DNA of 64,000 nucleotides from Zerene cesonia (Eukaryota; Arthropoda; Insecta; Lepidoptera; Pieridae). Made by a program: the position numbers and the translations under genes. The DNA lies in contig NC_052108.1 of NCBI RefSeq assembly GCF_012273895.1, positions 4,154,001-4,218,000 on the forward strand. Direction: 5' to 3'. The notes under the pieces were generated by a model. The model was not told the DNA's origin and did not search any database. It saw nothing but the letters and a program-made list of their open reading frames with translations. Positions 26,651-38,300 of the stretch are shown here, in pieces. Numbering within the stretch: position 1 is the stretch's first letter; every line of letters starts with the position of its first letter.

Positions 26651-27360
26651 AATATGTCACCCAAATGTCTTACGATAAAACAATAAATACACTTTTTTGT
26701 TTACCGATACATAATTGTTATGGGAAAATGTATTGTAGGTTGGGGTTAAGTAATTAAATTCAGAAGGTATTTTAAATTCACATTCATTAAGTTGTACTAA
26801 CAGGTATAATATATTATAGGAAACCTCGAATAAGAATAATTTCCTTGGGTAACAATATTGATTATTAAATTAAATTTTAAAATTTACAATAGATATACAA
26901 CATGCAAATTTGGTAAATCGTAACTTCTATAAAGATTTTTGCCTATATATGCAACAGTTCCCATGTCAAGATTTAAAATTTTAATGTGATAAGAACGGAC
27001 AAATCGCCTAGGATTGCACGCGCAGGTGTTTCGCTGAATAAGTCATACCAGAATCTTATCTTAGATATTTCCATATACTCACATTTCGTTGAAAACTTGT
27101 TATCTAAAGAAATGCAGTGCGATAAAACCAGTTTATAGAAAAAAAAAATACGACAAATATAGGCATGTCAAAAATTATTTATTCAGTAATTTATTATTTT
27201 TATAATAATTGAATTAAATTTGTTTTATTTCCATGCCACATCCAGTGTTTAAGCATGAAGATTTTTCTTATTGCTAAATGTTTGTTTGTTTAAAACAAAA
27301 TAATAAAGACAAAGTTCAAGCAGTAAACAAAAGTTTATATTTAACGTTTCATTCCTATTA

Positions 27361-27575
27361 ATGTTATAAATGCAAATTAGCCCTGTTTATTTTTTCTTTA
27401 AAACTAAGCCAATTAAACGATTTAGATGAAATTTGGTACAGTAATAAACAGGGAAAGAGTTTAAGACCCGAGAAAGGACATAGGATAATTTCAAGCCGAA
27501 AATCTAACAGCAGAGAAAACTTTCTAGCTTTTCGCTTGATTGTACAGGCGAAGCCGCTGGCAGAAAGCTAGTTGA
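27361..27575 (+). mobile_element. Retroelement 3' fragment
   Basis: 'gatgaaatttggtacagtaa', 'gagaaaggacataggataat' and 'gcgaagccgctggcagaaag', ending 'ctagtt', follow the tail common to many lepidopteran non-LTR elements. Confidence 0.6.
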
Positions 27576-27936
27576 AAATATAATATGAAAGCTCTTTTTT
27601 ATATTAATTTGAATTCTTGTGCATGCAAATTAAATCTTGTGCAGATAATTAGAAATCAAAATATATAGAAAAATAACTAGACAATTTTATCGTAGAGTTA
27701 GAACAAGGGTTGTGGGTTATTTTCTATTGTTAAATAGTTATATATAATGAATATAACAACTTTATTATGCCTTCATATTAAAAATTATTAATTGTAACTC
27801 GAATCGTGTATAGGTATACTAAGGACAGACCGAGCAAATCACATTAAAGTGAATAAAAGCTACTAAGGTACTTAATATTGATTTTTCGGTTTGAGTAAAT
27901 AGTCGTCTAGGTATATAAATTTCCATAATGCAATTC

Positions 27937-30900
27937 GTCTAGACTTTACAAAGCGCTCGCGAGCGTGCCTAGCGGAGACACCGTCTGAAGGTGAAATAGA
28001 TAATAGCCAGCAGTACGCTGCACTTTTAACACTTAAGTGTACTTCTAGACGTTTTAGGTACTCTCAACTAGAATACTGATTTTCTGAGGGATTTAAGCAT
28101 ATTATAATCTTTAGACAAATGAATAGTAAACCATTTGTAGTTAACCTACATTATAGGACGCGGCCATTTTTTAACCGGTGAAATGCGAATAAATAATTTT
28201 ACTCACATCTGGTATACATGTAAATATTAAAGACCTCATTCCTACAATGCATTTTAGTCAGATTCGTAGACCTTGGGCACTTAGCGTTTTTTTAGACAAA
28301 TCTTTTAAATCATCAACTAGAACAACCGCAAATCATTTGTTCAGTTATCATTTGTATGATAAGTCTGTTTTATTTGTATACTTAACCACCATATTTATAA
28401 GTACATTGTATTATTATATAACTAGCCATCCTCCCGACTCCGCCCGGGTTAACCAGAGATAATAAAAAAAAATAAGATATAGTCTATGACAGTCACAGAA
28501 AGCGCAGCTTTCAATTTGTATTTTTTTTTAAATAGGTTCAGTTAATCCAGAGGCTATAATACAAATGCATAAATTCGCAAACTTTGTCTCATTTTAATAT
28601 AAGTAGATAAAATTACCGAATTAACCTATATTAATAAAAATTTAAAGAAATGAAGGAAATATTTTAATAACAATAAATTTGTACACGGAATTAGAGCAAA
28701 ACTTACAATATTAAATATGTCACATTTTTCCTGCTGACCTTATAAAATCCTACATAAAATTATAAGGTAATATTACAATATATGTAGAGCATTTCTATCC
28801 CTATTCATAAAAATGTATAATTTTAGACTGCTTTGTACAATTAATCAAAACTATAACCCAAAACGCAACGAGTCCTGTTTGCATAACTCTCATTGAATAA
28901 TATTTAAATAGGTATGCAGCGAACTATGTAAGGTACCTTCAGATGTAGGCTGATGACGTAAAAGCATTGTTTGTCTAGTCTAGACCGAGCCGGGGACACG
29001 AAACGGAGCGTGATAACGTCTGGAGGTTATTCGAAGGCCTTATTACCTTTTCAATGCATATTGCATGCTGTAATATGAAGAATTTCGTCTAAATACTTCA
29101 TACAGCGAATAAATATATTTCTGTACATCACATTGAGGTTTTAATGTTAACTGAGAATAGTAGACTTAGTCACAGAATAATAAGTACAAGTAACTTAGTT
29201 TGCATTTGAAATTAAAGCATTTTGTATGTATATTTCATGTTTCATACAAATTTTTATGTATAAATTCAATCGATAATCCTACGTAATAGCACATAGATAA
29301 TACACTATATACATAGCACAGATAACATGATACTATAACTTTACTTCATATAATAAACAATTATTATATGAAACCAAAAGTTTGTTTCCGTGGATGATGT
29401 TTGCTATTCATTCACACTAAAAAATATTTCATACATAATATACTAGCTGGTCGCCCCGGCTTTGTTTACTTATTCCTTTCGTCAGTTTAATTTTTAATTT
29501 TTTAACCGACTTTAAAAAGGCGAGGTTATCAATTCGATATTTTTTATTTTTTTTATGTTTTTTTTTCTATATTTTTTGTATTTGTTGCCTGATAACTTTT
29601 CACTTATATTCGAAAAATATGGCGTGCATGTGATCCCGCTGTTTTAGTTCTGACAATTTAAGGCGGTGTATGTTCATGTTAAAAATAATAATTATTAAGT
29701 ACCTATATTTATAAAAGCGGAGAAAAAACAGAAAATCATTCAAATCCGTTCTTTATTTGTAAGAGATTGTAACTTACAATTCATTCTTTTAATTACATAA
29801 GCTGAAGCACATGCTACTAGTGTTATTAGAGAAGTTGTGTACATTATGTAATGCCATGCTGCCATGCATACATAACTAAAGACAAGCGCAAACGGTACAG
29901 GGGAAATGTTTTGAAAAAAAAAATTATTTCATCATCATTAAGATGCAAATACCCACATGTTTCCTACAATCTTCTTTGAATTCCTAGAGATGCCTTCAAG
30001 GCATGTCACAATGAAACCATCGTCAGTCGGAATAATGAAGTGCCATTAATTAGCGACGCACAGGACAGAAATACAAGGCCTTTCGTCCACTAAATCTATA
30101 GTGTTAACAAACAATATAAATCACGATTATGTTAATTAACACACGACATTTAAAAACGTTCTCATAAATGTTATGTATACTTTTAATATTTGTCATCTTA
30201 TTTGTATCGACTTGAAAAAAGTGTTTCTATTTAAAAGTTTTTGCTAACAAGCTATAAACAAAATTAAAGGTGAATAGAGGGTTGTTTATTTATTACGTTC
30301 TTCGCTGATTCGATTATGATTTGCAAACTTAATATTACTTGCATGTCAATAAAATCTTCAACTAGAACCGCATTTCTAGTAGTCACCAACCCTTATACTG
30401 TGGCCCTATAAAGCTCCTGTGATATGGGCTGTCTAGACGCACTGCTCGCGCCCTTGCACTGCGCCGTGCGGTGATACGCGTAATTAGCCACACACAAACA
30501 AATGTCGCTTACAAATGTATGAATCGCCATCAATATTATAAAACATGTATACTGTCATGTGTATATTATATGTATAATACCTATTCTATACTATCATTCT
30601 ATTCATAATATAGTATTGTGTAATATAGTTTATCTAATACTTATGATCGTAGTTCGATTTAGGGCAGTATAACGTCACATTCTAAGGTTAGTATTCTTTA
30701 TTATATATTTGTACGCCCTTGCCAAATGACCGGTTAATTGGTAAAATCGAAACGGTCAATAAATCAGAGGATATAAGGTATATCACGTATATACCTACGT
30801 ACGTAACGTACCTGTAGTTCGTTTATATTAAAACCTGCAAGTACTTTTTCAAATTTAACAGAATAACCAATTTATTATATCATTGGATACGAACTAAACC

Positions 30901-31852
30901 ATCGTTGCTACGAGAGAAACGTATAAGAAATATATGATGTTTTCAATATGTGAGAATTCAGAATGTGAAAAAAGACTGTGTTAGAAGCCGGGTGGAAAAT
31001 ATTGTTTCCTAAAATACCCAATTGTAAATTATGTTGCTTTTTTTTCATTTATTCGGCTAAAATATGGCTTGAGATTTGACATAGCATAGCATACACACTC
31101 TGATAAAGCTGGACTGGACATGTGATTAGATAAAATTTCAATTCATTCGCTGTCTATAGAATATTGGATATAGCAACATGAATGTCTAGACGCGGGGGCG
31201 GCGGAAAGGTGTCGGCACTTCATGGGCACGAGGGCGAAACGACCCTTTGGGCTGCGCCTCCTCTGTTGAATTAGGTCACGATATATACTTGCTCTATATA
31301 GGTGTATTCCAGACAGTTTTATGCGTCTGACAAAAATTACGAGTTTATACTTACGTACACATTACGATGTGGGAATATTTTATGCTATAGAATAAAGATG
31401 TAATCAGATAAAGCAAGCTTTTCTTTTTTTATTAATATGAATAAGTTATCGTATAAGAAGACACTGAAATGAACATTTATTTTCCATTGTTCTGAGTATT
31501 AAATATTTTTTAAAAGTATTTGAAAGAAAAATAAAAATAGTTGAGTAAAAATGTACCTACTTACTTATAAATTAGTTGTTTTGTAGATAAATTGATTATA
31601 TCAATTTTTAATTTTTACCTCACATTGTTGGTACCTACACTCTACAAGGCTAATACATATTTGGCCTTTTTCTAGATAGGATTATAAATAATTATACAAA
31701 CATTTATATTATGATAACGTTATGATTTTGCATTATATTACATTTATATTAAGGATTATACGATGCAATACCTTTGCAAAATGAAGAAGGGGTTCTGGAG
31801 TTAAATAAAGCAATAACATTAAAATTTGAGAAACTGCATATGCAGTCTAGAC
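27937..31852. promoter_or_regulatory. Cluster of five perfect SMAD-type palindromes
   Basis: GTCTAGAC at 27937, 28978, 30431, 31184 and 31845 (8 bases each), four of them within or next to GC-rich islands. The palindrome CGCTCGCGAGCG lies close by at 27954-27965. GTCTAGAC is the optimal binding site for SMAD3/SMAD4 MH1 domains; fly Mad/Medea use related sites. An enhancer cluster is inferred. Confidence 0.35.
29449..29660. mobile_element. Dispersed repeat fragments
   Basis: 'actagctggtcgccccggct' is followed by 'ttttttaaccgactttaaaa', the start of the repeat type found at 53566-53745. Two relics side by side. Confidence 0.45.
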
Positions 31853-32823
31853 AAACACAAATATCTCTCTCACCCTGCTCGTCTAGGCAGTTCATTGGAA
31901 AGATACTTTATATTTAATATTGTTTTCAAACAGGAGCGAAGTGATTGTGAAAATGAGAAAATTAAAACATCTCTTTTGCATAGGTTTGAGATTAGTTTAA
32001 ACTTTAAAGTTACAAACATGCCTCGTGTCTGCATGATTTGTTCAACTTGTGCTAAAAAATAAGTACATTTTTAATATACTTATTTACCAAGTGGTATAGC
32101 AACACTATTTCTTGTTAATCAATACTTATCATATCCAAACTTTTTCACTTACATCACGTCATTGCACTCAATACTAAATAGGTTTATCTAGTTCAAGTAG
32201 GGCTACACATGAGTCGAATCACGTTCACATTTTATTAGAAATTTTACACCACCAACACAGTGGAAGCATATACGATATAAGTAATCGTGAGCATGAAAAA
32301 AATTGAATTGTGTTCTTGTGTTTTATATAAAAAGACAAATTTGCATTGCATATAAATTAAGAACCTACTTAGTCAGCATGTACCTACGTTACCTATAGGT
32401 ACCGACTGTATAGGCAGCACTATGGACAAATTATGAAAATTTTATAGCACTAAGAAGTAGAATATACACGCAAACGTAACGAAATAATTACAGACAAAAG
32501 ATTTAATGACTTTTAATGACAAGATCGCTTAAAGGACGAACCACAATTAATGTTCTTTACATAGCTTTTACGGATCATGCGCAATTCGTTCGGTTACACA
32601 TATTAATATATTAAAGTTTTAAAATAAAATGTATTAAGAATTTTTTCCAACAAAGAACAAATCTTAAATTTATTATACTATAGTTTAAAACATAGATTGT
32701 AATACATTTGTATGCCTACATATTTTAATACAGTTTGCGTTCACCCACGGCGATAGCAACGTTACGTTTGGTCGATTTGTTGCAATCACGTCGAATTTGT
32801 TATTAGATAACAATTTTGTTATA

Positions 32824-35074
32824 ATGGAAAACACTAACCAAGCTAATACAGGAATTGTAGGAGCCCGAAAAGAACCTTCTATAGATCCAGTCAAAGCGGA
32901 GGGAATTTTGTACGACATATAGTGTTAATAAAATTAATTAACTAATGAGAAAATTTTACTTATATCAGTTACAAATCAAGGTTTGCCTACACATAGGCAA
33001 ACCTTGTAACTGATATAAGTTAAATATTTATGATAAAATGTTATAAGTTGCATTCATACAAGTGATACTTCCAGGGCATCTGTGACGAAGAAGAAGAAAG
33101 AGGCAGCCCGCCTTTGGCCACATCGTTGGGGATTTTACAAACACCTTAGAGAAATACAAGAGGAGGAAGCTCAAAAAATTGGTAAAAACTTTTTTTTATG
33201 GTTGATAATAATCTGCAGTAGTAGAACCTTTACCATACCTGATGAACGGCATACATTTTAATCAAGTATATTACTTTTTTATTCCTTATTATTTTATCTA
33301 TGGACTTACATTAAAAATTTATACACGTTATGTAGCCTTTGGTTAATGATAAATGTTTAGTAAAAAATAAACCTCTTCCTTACTTGTTTATTATATATAT
33401 TTTTTTCTTCATCGAGAGAATCATATGTATTCTAATTCTAATACACGTATAAACGTTGATAGGCGATAACGTTTTTAACACGCTTTTATTAGTGTATGTT
33501 TGCATGTTTGTATGTAACCGACCATGAGTCTTGATTTTCACCCACGTTAAACAGACAGATATAATTCAAACATGGTACACATTTTAAGGATCGGTAATAA
33601 TACAATAATTTAATAAGTTTGTCATAATTTCCACGATTGAATAATTTCTCTACAAGTGAGACAATTGAGTTAATTCTATAATTAATGTGTGCTGTTTTTT
33701 TAACTACATTTATTATACGATTGTTTCTGAGATCTCAAGTTAGTTGCTGTTGCATTTTAAAATGTGGTAATGATATGTAAAAGTATTGTTATGATAATTT
33801 TTTAGGTTTAAATCTTGAAGAATACCGAGATGCTCTTCGATCTGTTAATTGTAAACCTGAGAAACCTAAGGATACTGTAGCAGTGGAACCTTCGCCAAAA
33901 CCCCTACCACTAACCACTTCTGGTAAGTAGCTAATTAACAAATTTGAAAAATTACTGAGCATGTAATTGCTTAATTGTTGTTTATTATATATATTTTTTC
34001 TTCATCGAGAGAATCATATGGGTATTTTGTATTTAAGCGAATACTTTAGTCAGTCTCTTCAGAATAATTTGAAAATTTAAGTCTGAATAAAGTTTGTGAA
34101 TGGAAAGCTTGAATTACATATTTTTATTGTGAAGAGGCTTCATTCTGATTTCTACTATTTAAAAACAGGCATGATTGGTCATCGAGCTAAATGTACACTA
34201 GAAAAATTCGGGAGACTTGTCAACACGTCTCGTAACTACCCAACCAGACCACCCCTGCCACCAGGACAAATCTACGATCCCTATAAGCAAACATTGATTT
34301 TCCTCGGGTAAGTTATGCTATGGTACATTAGTGGGATGGTAATTTGGGATAGACATCAAAGATTTAAAGATTTATATAGATTAGCTTATTTACAAGACAT
34401 TATACAAGATTTCGCTATATTCAACCTCTTACGGACAGTGATTGTTTGTAGTATGCGTTTGACCCATTTCGTACTCGTCAGAGAATATTACCCTCTTACA
34501 AAGACTATAATGCGTTCCATATTTTTGAAACATTAACAGTGATTATTTATAATAATAATTGTCGATGTTTTGCCATATTACTGTGTTGTTATAAAGATGT
34601 ATTTTTATTTAATTAATTATTAGATACTAGAAAGTGATTTATTTTGGAATTAAATAAGAAGTAACAGCTAGATATCATTTATGTTTGAGTAATAGCCAAT
34701 CCTATGAATTAAGAAATATTGCAAAATTTTATAATAATATCTAATAATAATAAATATAACATTTACAACTGCTTAAAACGGTGAAGGAAAACGTCGTTAT
34801 ATATATAGTATAAATCGTCAAGATCCGTCCAGTAGTTTTTACGTGAAAGCCGAACTACAAAGACACAAAAATTCCAAAATGTTTTTTTTTGTTTTGTGTT
34901 ACCTGTATAATATAGATATATAGTCAATGATGCTTAAATATTCACAGAAGCGTGGAAGGAAACCCTATATCATACAAATTACCACCAGCACGACACGACA
35001 TAAAGGACGAAGTATGGGCGCAACCACAACAACTGTGTGTATCACCATATGAAAAATTATTGCATATTCAATGA
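32824..35074 (+). CDS. LLC1/CIMIP1-like (C20orf85 family) ciliary microtubule inner protein
   Basis: Exons: 32824-32909, 33075-33181, 33806-33922, 34169-34307, 34948-35074; about 191 residues with all phases agreeing. Exon 2 has AARLWPHRWGFYKHL and exons 3-4 have PSPKPLPLTTSGMIGHRA, which line up in order with the 'WP..WGF' and 'PSPP.PQTTQGFIGWRS' signatures of human C20orf85 (LLC1, CIMIP1). That family binds inside axonemal doublet microtubules; in an insect the likely site is the sperm tail (inference). The insect protein has a longer C-terminus rich in Pro and Tyr (YPTRPPLPPGQIYDP...). Exon 1 is the weak point: its donor would be GTACGA at 32910, and reading on hits TAG at 32920, so another first exon is possible. 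An AATAAA at 35354-35359 may end the transcript. It converges on UTP4, 310 bases away. Confidence 0.65.
32958..33020. repeat. Near-perfect 63-base hairpin in intron 1 of the LLC1-like gene
   Basis: The arms 32958-32972 plus 32978-32989 pair fully with 33006-33020 plus 32994-33005. The loop is CACA and the only defect is a 5-base bulge (32973-32977). 27 paired bases in AT-rich DNA is far more than expected by chance. Possibly a tiny MITE remnant or a fold-back formed by replication slippage. Confidence 0.9.
33385..33427 (+). repeat. 43-base direct repeat, left copy (intron 2 of the LLC1-like gene)
   Basis: Runs from 'tgtttattatatatat' through 'cttcatcgagagaatcatatg'. The same sequence, one T shorter, is at 33979-34020. 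The two copies flank exon 3. Confidence 0.9.
33979..34020 (+). repeat. 42-base direct repeat, right copy (intron 3 of the LLC1-like gene)
   Basis: Partner of 33385-33427, lying just past exon 3 (33806-33922) and differing only by one T in a T-run. Flanking DNA is unrelated. Confidence 0.9.
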
Positions 35075-35384
35075 AAGGTGGAATGAGGATATTTTTCATA
35101 TTATCACAGATGAATAATTGTTTCTAAAGTAAATTAATTATTTTATTGAATAATGCCACTACAACAAAGGCCGGTTTCACTGTATGCTGATAATCCCTAA
35201 TAGCCCTTTTTGGCATACATTTTCGTAGATTATGTGACTATTAAATAACACATATACTAAACGGAATATATCAGGAAGTTGTGAAAGCGTTTCTAAGAGT
35301 GATTTGTTTTACTGCACTATACATTCAATAGAAATACGAAAATGTTTTGATATAAATAAAACCAGTCTTATTTTTAATAAAAAC

Positions 35385-38300
35385 TTATATTTTTGTTGAT
35401 ATATTGTGTCTCTGTTTAACCATTACTGGAGGTAATTGCATTATTATGTTCTCTGGCAGTACTTCTACGATGACAGCTTCGTCTTCCGCTATCCAGTGGA
35501 AGCCCGCCAAATACTGGAATATTAATATATCGAATACATACATTTAAAATTTATAGTGACAAATAATTTTAGTTTAGATTTTGTGGATTATTTATTTATA
35601 TATCTTATTCAATATTCAATTTACATTTTAAAAACAATTATACTAGGTTAAGTGCAACAGCTACTTTTAAGAACAACTTTTTTATATTTAGATTATTTTG
35701 TCATTTGTAGAATTAATAAATAAAGAAAATATGTCAAATATAGTTTTATTTTTTACCTTTAACCAATCTATATATTTTTTTTAAAACAGCAATGACTAAA
35801 GACATTGTAGTTTTGCCATTGCATTATCGTTGAACATTATTTTAAAACGACACCCACCTTAACTGGCGTTACATTGACCCCTAATCTCTCGTTATTTTTC
35901 ATTGGAACCTTTTTTTTGTTTGGTTCAACGGACTGGCTCTGAAATCAGAATAAAAAGTAATTTATTAGGTATTTTATTGTTTAATACGCGGTCACATCTT
36001 AAATATTCGCTAAAGAGAATAATATAATAGAAAAAAAAAATTTCGACTACCCACTAATCGATCGAATCTTTTAAGCCAGCTAGCAGTAAAAGGATTTTTA
36101 GTATGTTATCGCCCGCGGCTTCGTCCGCGCAGTAAGTAGTATAGCAGAAGCGCCTTTCAATTTCCAATTTCCATATAAAAAACTCTGGATGGCGATGCTA
36201 ATACTTTGACGATTGTTTTCGTGCTTGCGCTACAATTCTCAATTCTATTGGCCATCTCAAGACACATAAATTATATTATGACATCCCTCGTCTATGAAAA
36301 ACAAACGGACAAACAAACAAAGAAAAAACAAGCAAACATATTTTCCCGTTATTAGTTCTTTTATTAGTACACCAAAAATCTGGTACTATTTAGCTGTATA
36401 TAGCTAAATACAACCAGATACGACGACAGTGAGGAGGCTTCATATAGTCTACACTACAGACACACAACAAAAAACTACGACAGCGAAATTTAAAATAATT
36501 TTAACAGTTTAAGTTAGCTTTTTTTAAAATATAACAGACCATATTATTATTTACTGTTTACAAGCAACTTTAAATGACGATGATTATTGTAAAAAGTAAT
36601 TATGTATGTCGTCAATGTTTTATATCATGTCATGTTGATCAAATTAATATTTTTTTCTTTTTTCCTGTCTCTTTCTTAAATACGCTTAGCTACTAATACT
36701 CACAGCAGTTTTCTCCACCGTCCAAATTGAAACCTCATCAGTGAAAACGTATGCGTTTCTCGCGGGATGTTTGCTTATGGTTTTGGCGGCCATATTGCGG
36801 CTAGTCCAGAATGGGATGCTGCCGTGTTGGGGCCAACTCCACATTGCTTCCTTCAATATATCGTATTCTATCACCTGTGAATTAAATATGTAATAAATAT
36901 AGTTCATATATTTGCTGCACGCCCCAGCTCCACCCAAGTAGTTATTTACCTCAATTGAAAGAAAAACCATCCCATTTTTTAAGTTGGATCAATCTGCACA
37001 TGGTGTGCATATATGATTAAAATCGGACGTGTAGTTAAGGAGTCCATCGCGGACAAACAACGTGACACGTAATTATATATATATTTAAATAGATAAATTA
37101 AAATAACATGTAAGAATAATTATTTTACGCCAATAAATAATTTTATCAAATCAAATTGTTTGTTTATTTATTTCTTTCTTCAAAATGCTGATTAGTGACC
37201 AGATTTCTTTCAAACTATTATTTTAGTTGTTGAATAAATACCTACCTTTTGATCAACATAAACTATCACAAGTAATCCATCGATTATCGCCATACTGGAT
37301 GGAACACAGGTATGCTTCGGTACATTGTACATGTGACACAGTTTCTTATTCTTTAGTCCCCACACTGATATATCACCTTTAACATTAGATATGGCCAAAA
37401 TATAGCCTTGTGGGTACTTTTGTGATATCACTAGATGAAGGATGGGTCTGCCTTTTAAATCTGAAAATAAATGTTTCAGGTAAAGGTTTAATAAATACTT
37501 AATGCTACACAATAATCAGTTTATTTAAATCCTAGTATACAGTAACTAAAATACTGCCCCATTTAAAGCGTATTTACTTACGTTTAACAGTTGATACAGA
37601 GTGTATCACAGAGGCCCCAGCATCGGGGTCAACTTGTAAAAGGAACAACTCCGAATTATGATGCACAATCATTTTACTAGAATCTTCGGTGAAAACAATT
37701 CCGTCACACGCTTTTACACCGCTTACAATGACTTTGCGTAACGAAATGTTACCTTGGTCTTCATCCTATGAACGAAACATGATATTGAAAACAAAGCAGA
37801 TGAAATCTATAAAAAAGGTTGCATTCTCTTCTCTGTAGAAATTGTTTTCCGAAAATGTAATTTCGTGTATTTTGATTGGTTAAAAAGCACTTCTATATGT
37901 CGGCTATGACATCATAAATGACAATCTCTTTATTATAAATAATATATTAATTATATAAAAAGATTAAATTATAAAATAGATGTTTGTTTTCCTTCGTTGT
38001 TTGTCTTATGTACAATCAGATTTTTTTCAGACTTAATAAAACAAAAAAAAAAATTATACATGCACTTACCAATTTTAACATTCTTATATCACTGTCTGTA
38101 GAATACACTATGAGATCTCCATTTGGCGCCATTTCAGAGCAAATAATTTCTTTTTTCGATTTTGTTTGTATTGATACTAGTTTTATGGGTTCTTCAGTTA
38201 CTTTTAATGATCTTTCCTTTTCGTGATTGTTGACATGGATAAGAGTTGTATCATTCTCTAAGGCCCCTGATTTCTTTGTTAGGATTTCTTGTTTGATGTC

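Larger units (their letters stand above)
25129..32823. other. Non-coding region between copy B and the LLC1-like gene
   Basis: No gene seen. It holds GC-rich islands at 25735-25865, 26370-26650, 27937-28035, 28970-29040, 30420-30500 and 31184-31270, plus retroelement relics. The islands are not repeats of each other and look like regulatory DNA. Confidence 0.55.

Noticed and set aside
32685..32918. Minus-strand ORF of 77 codons
   Set aside because: Antisense of the candidate first exon of the LLC1-like gene; no splice partners or homology.
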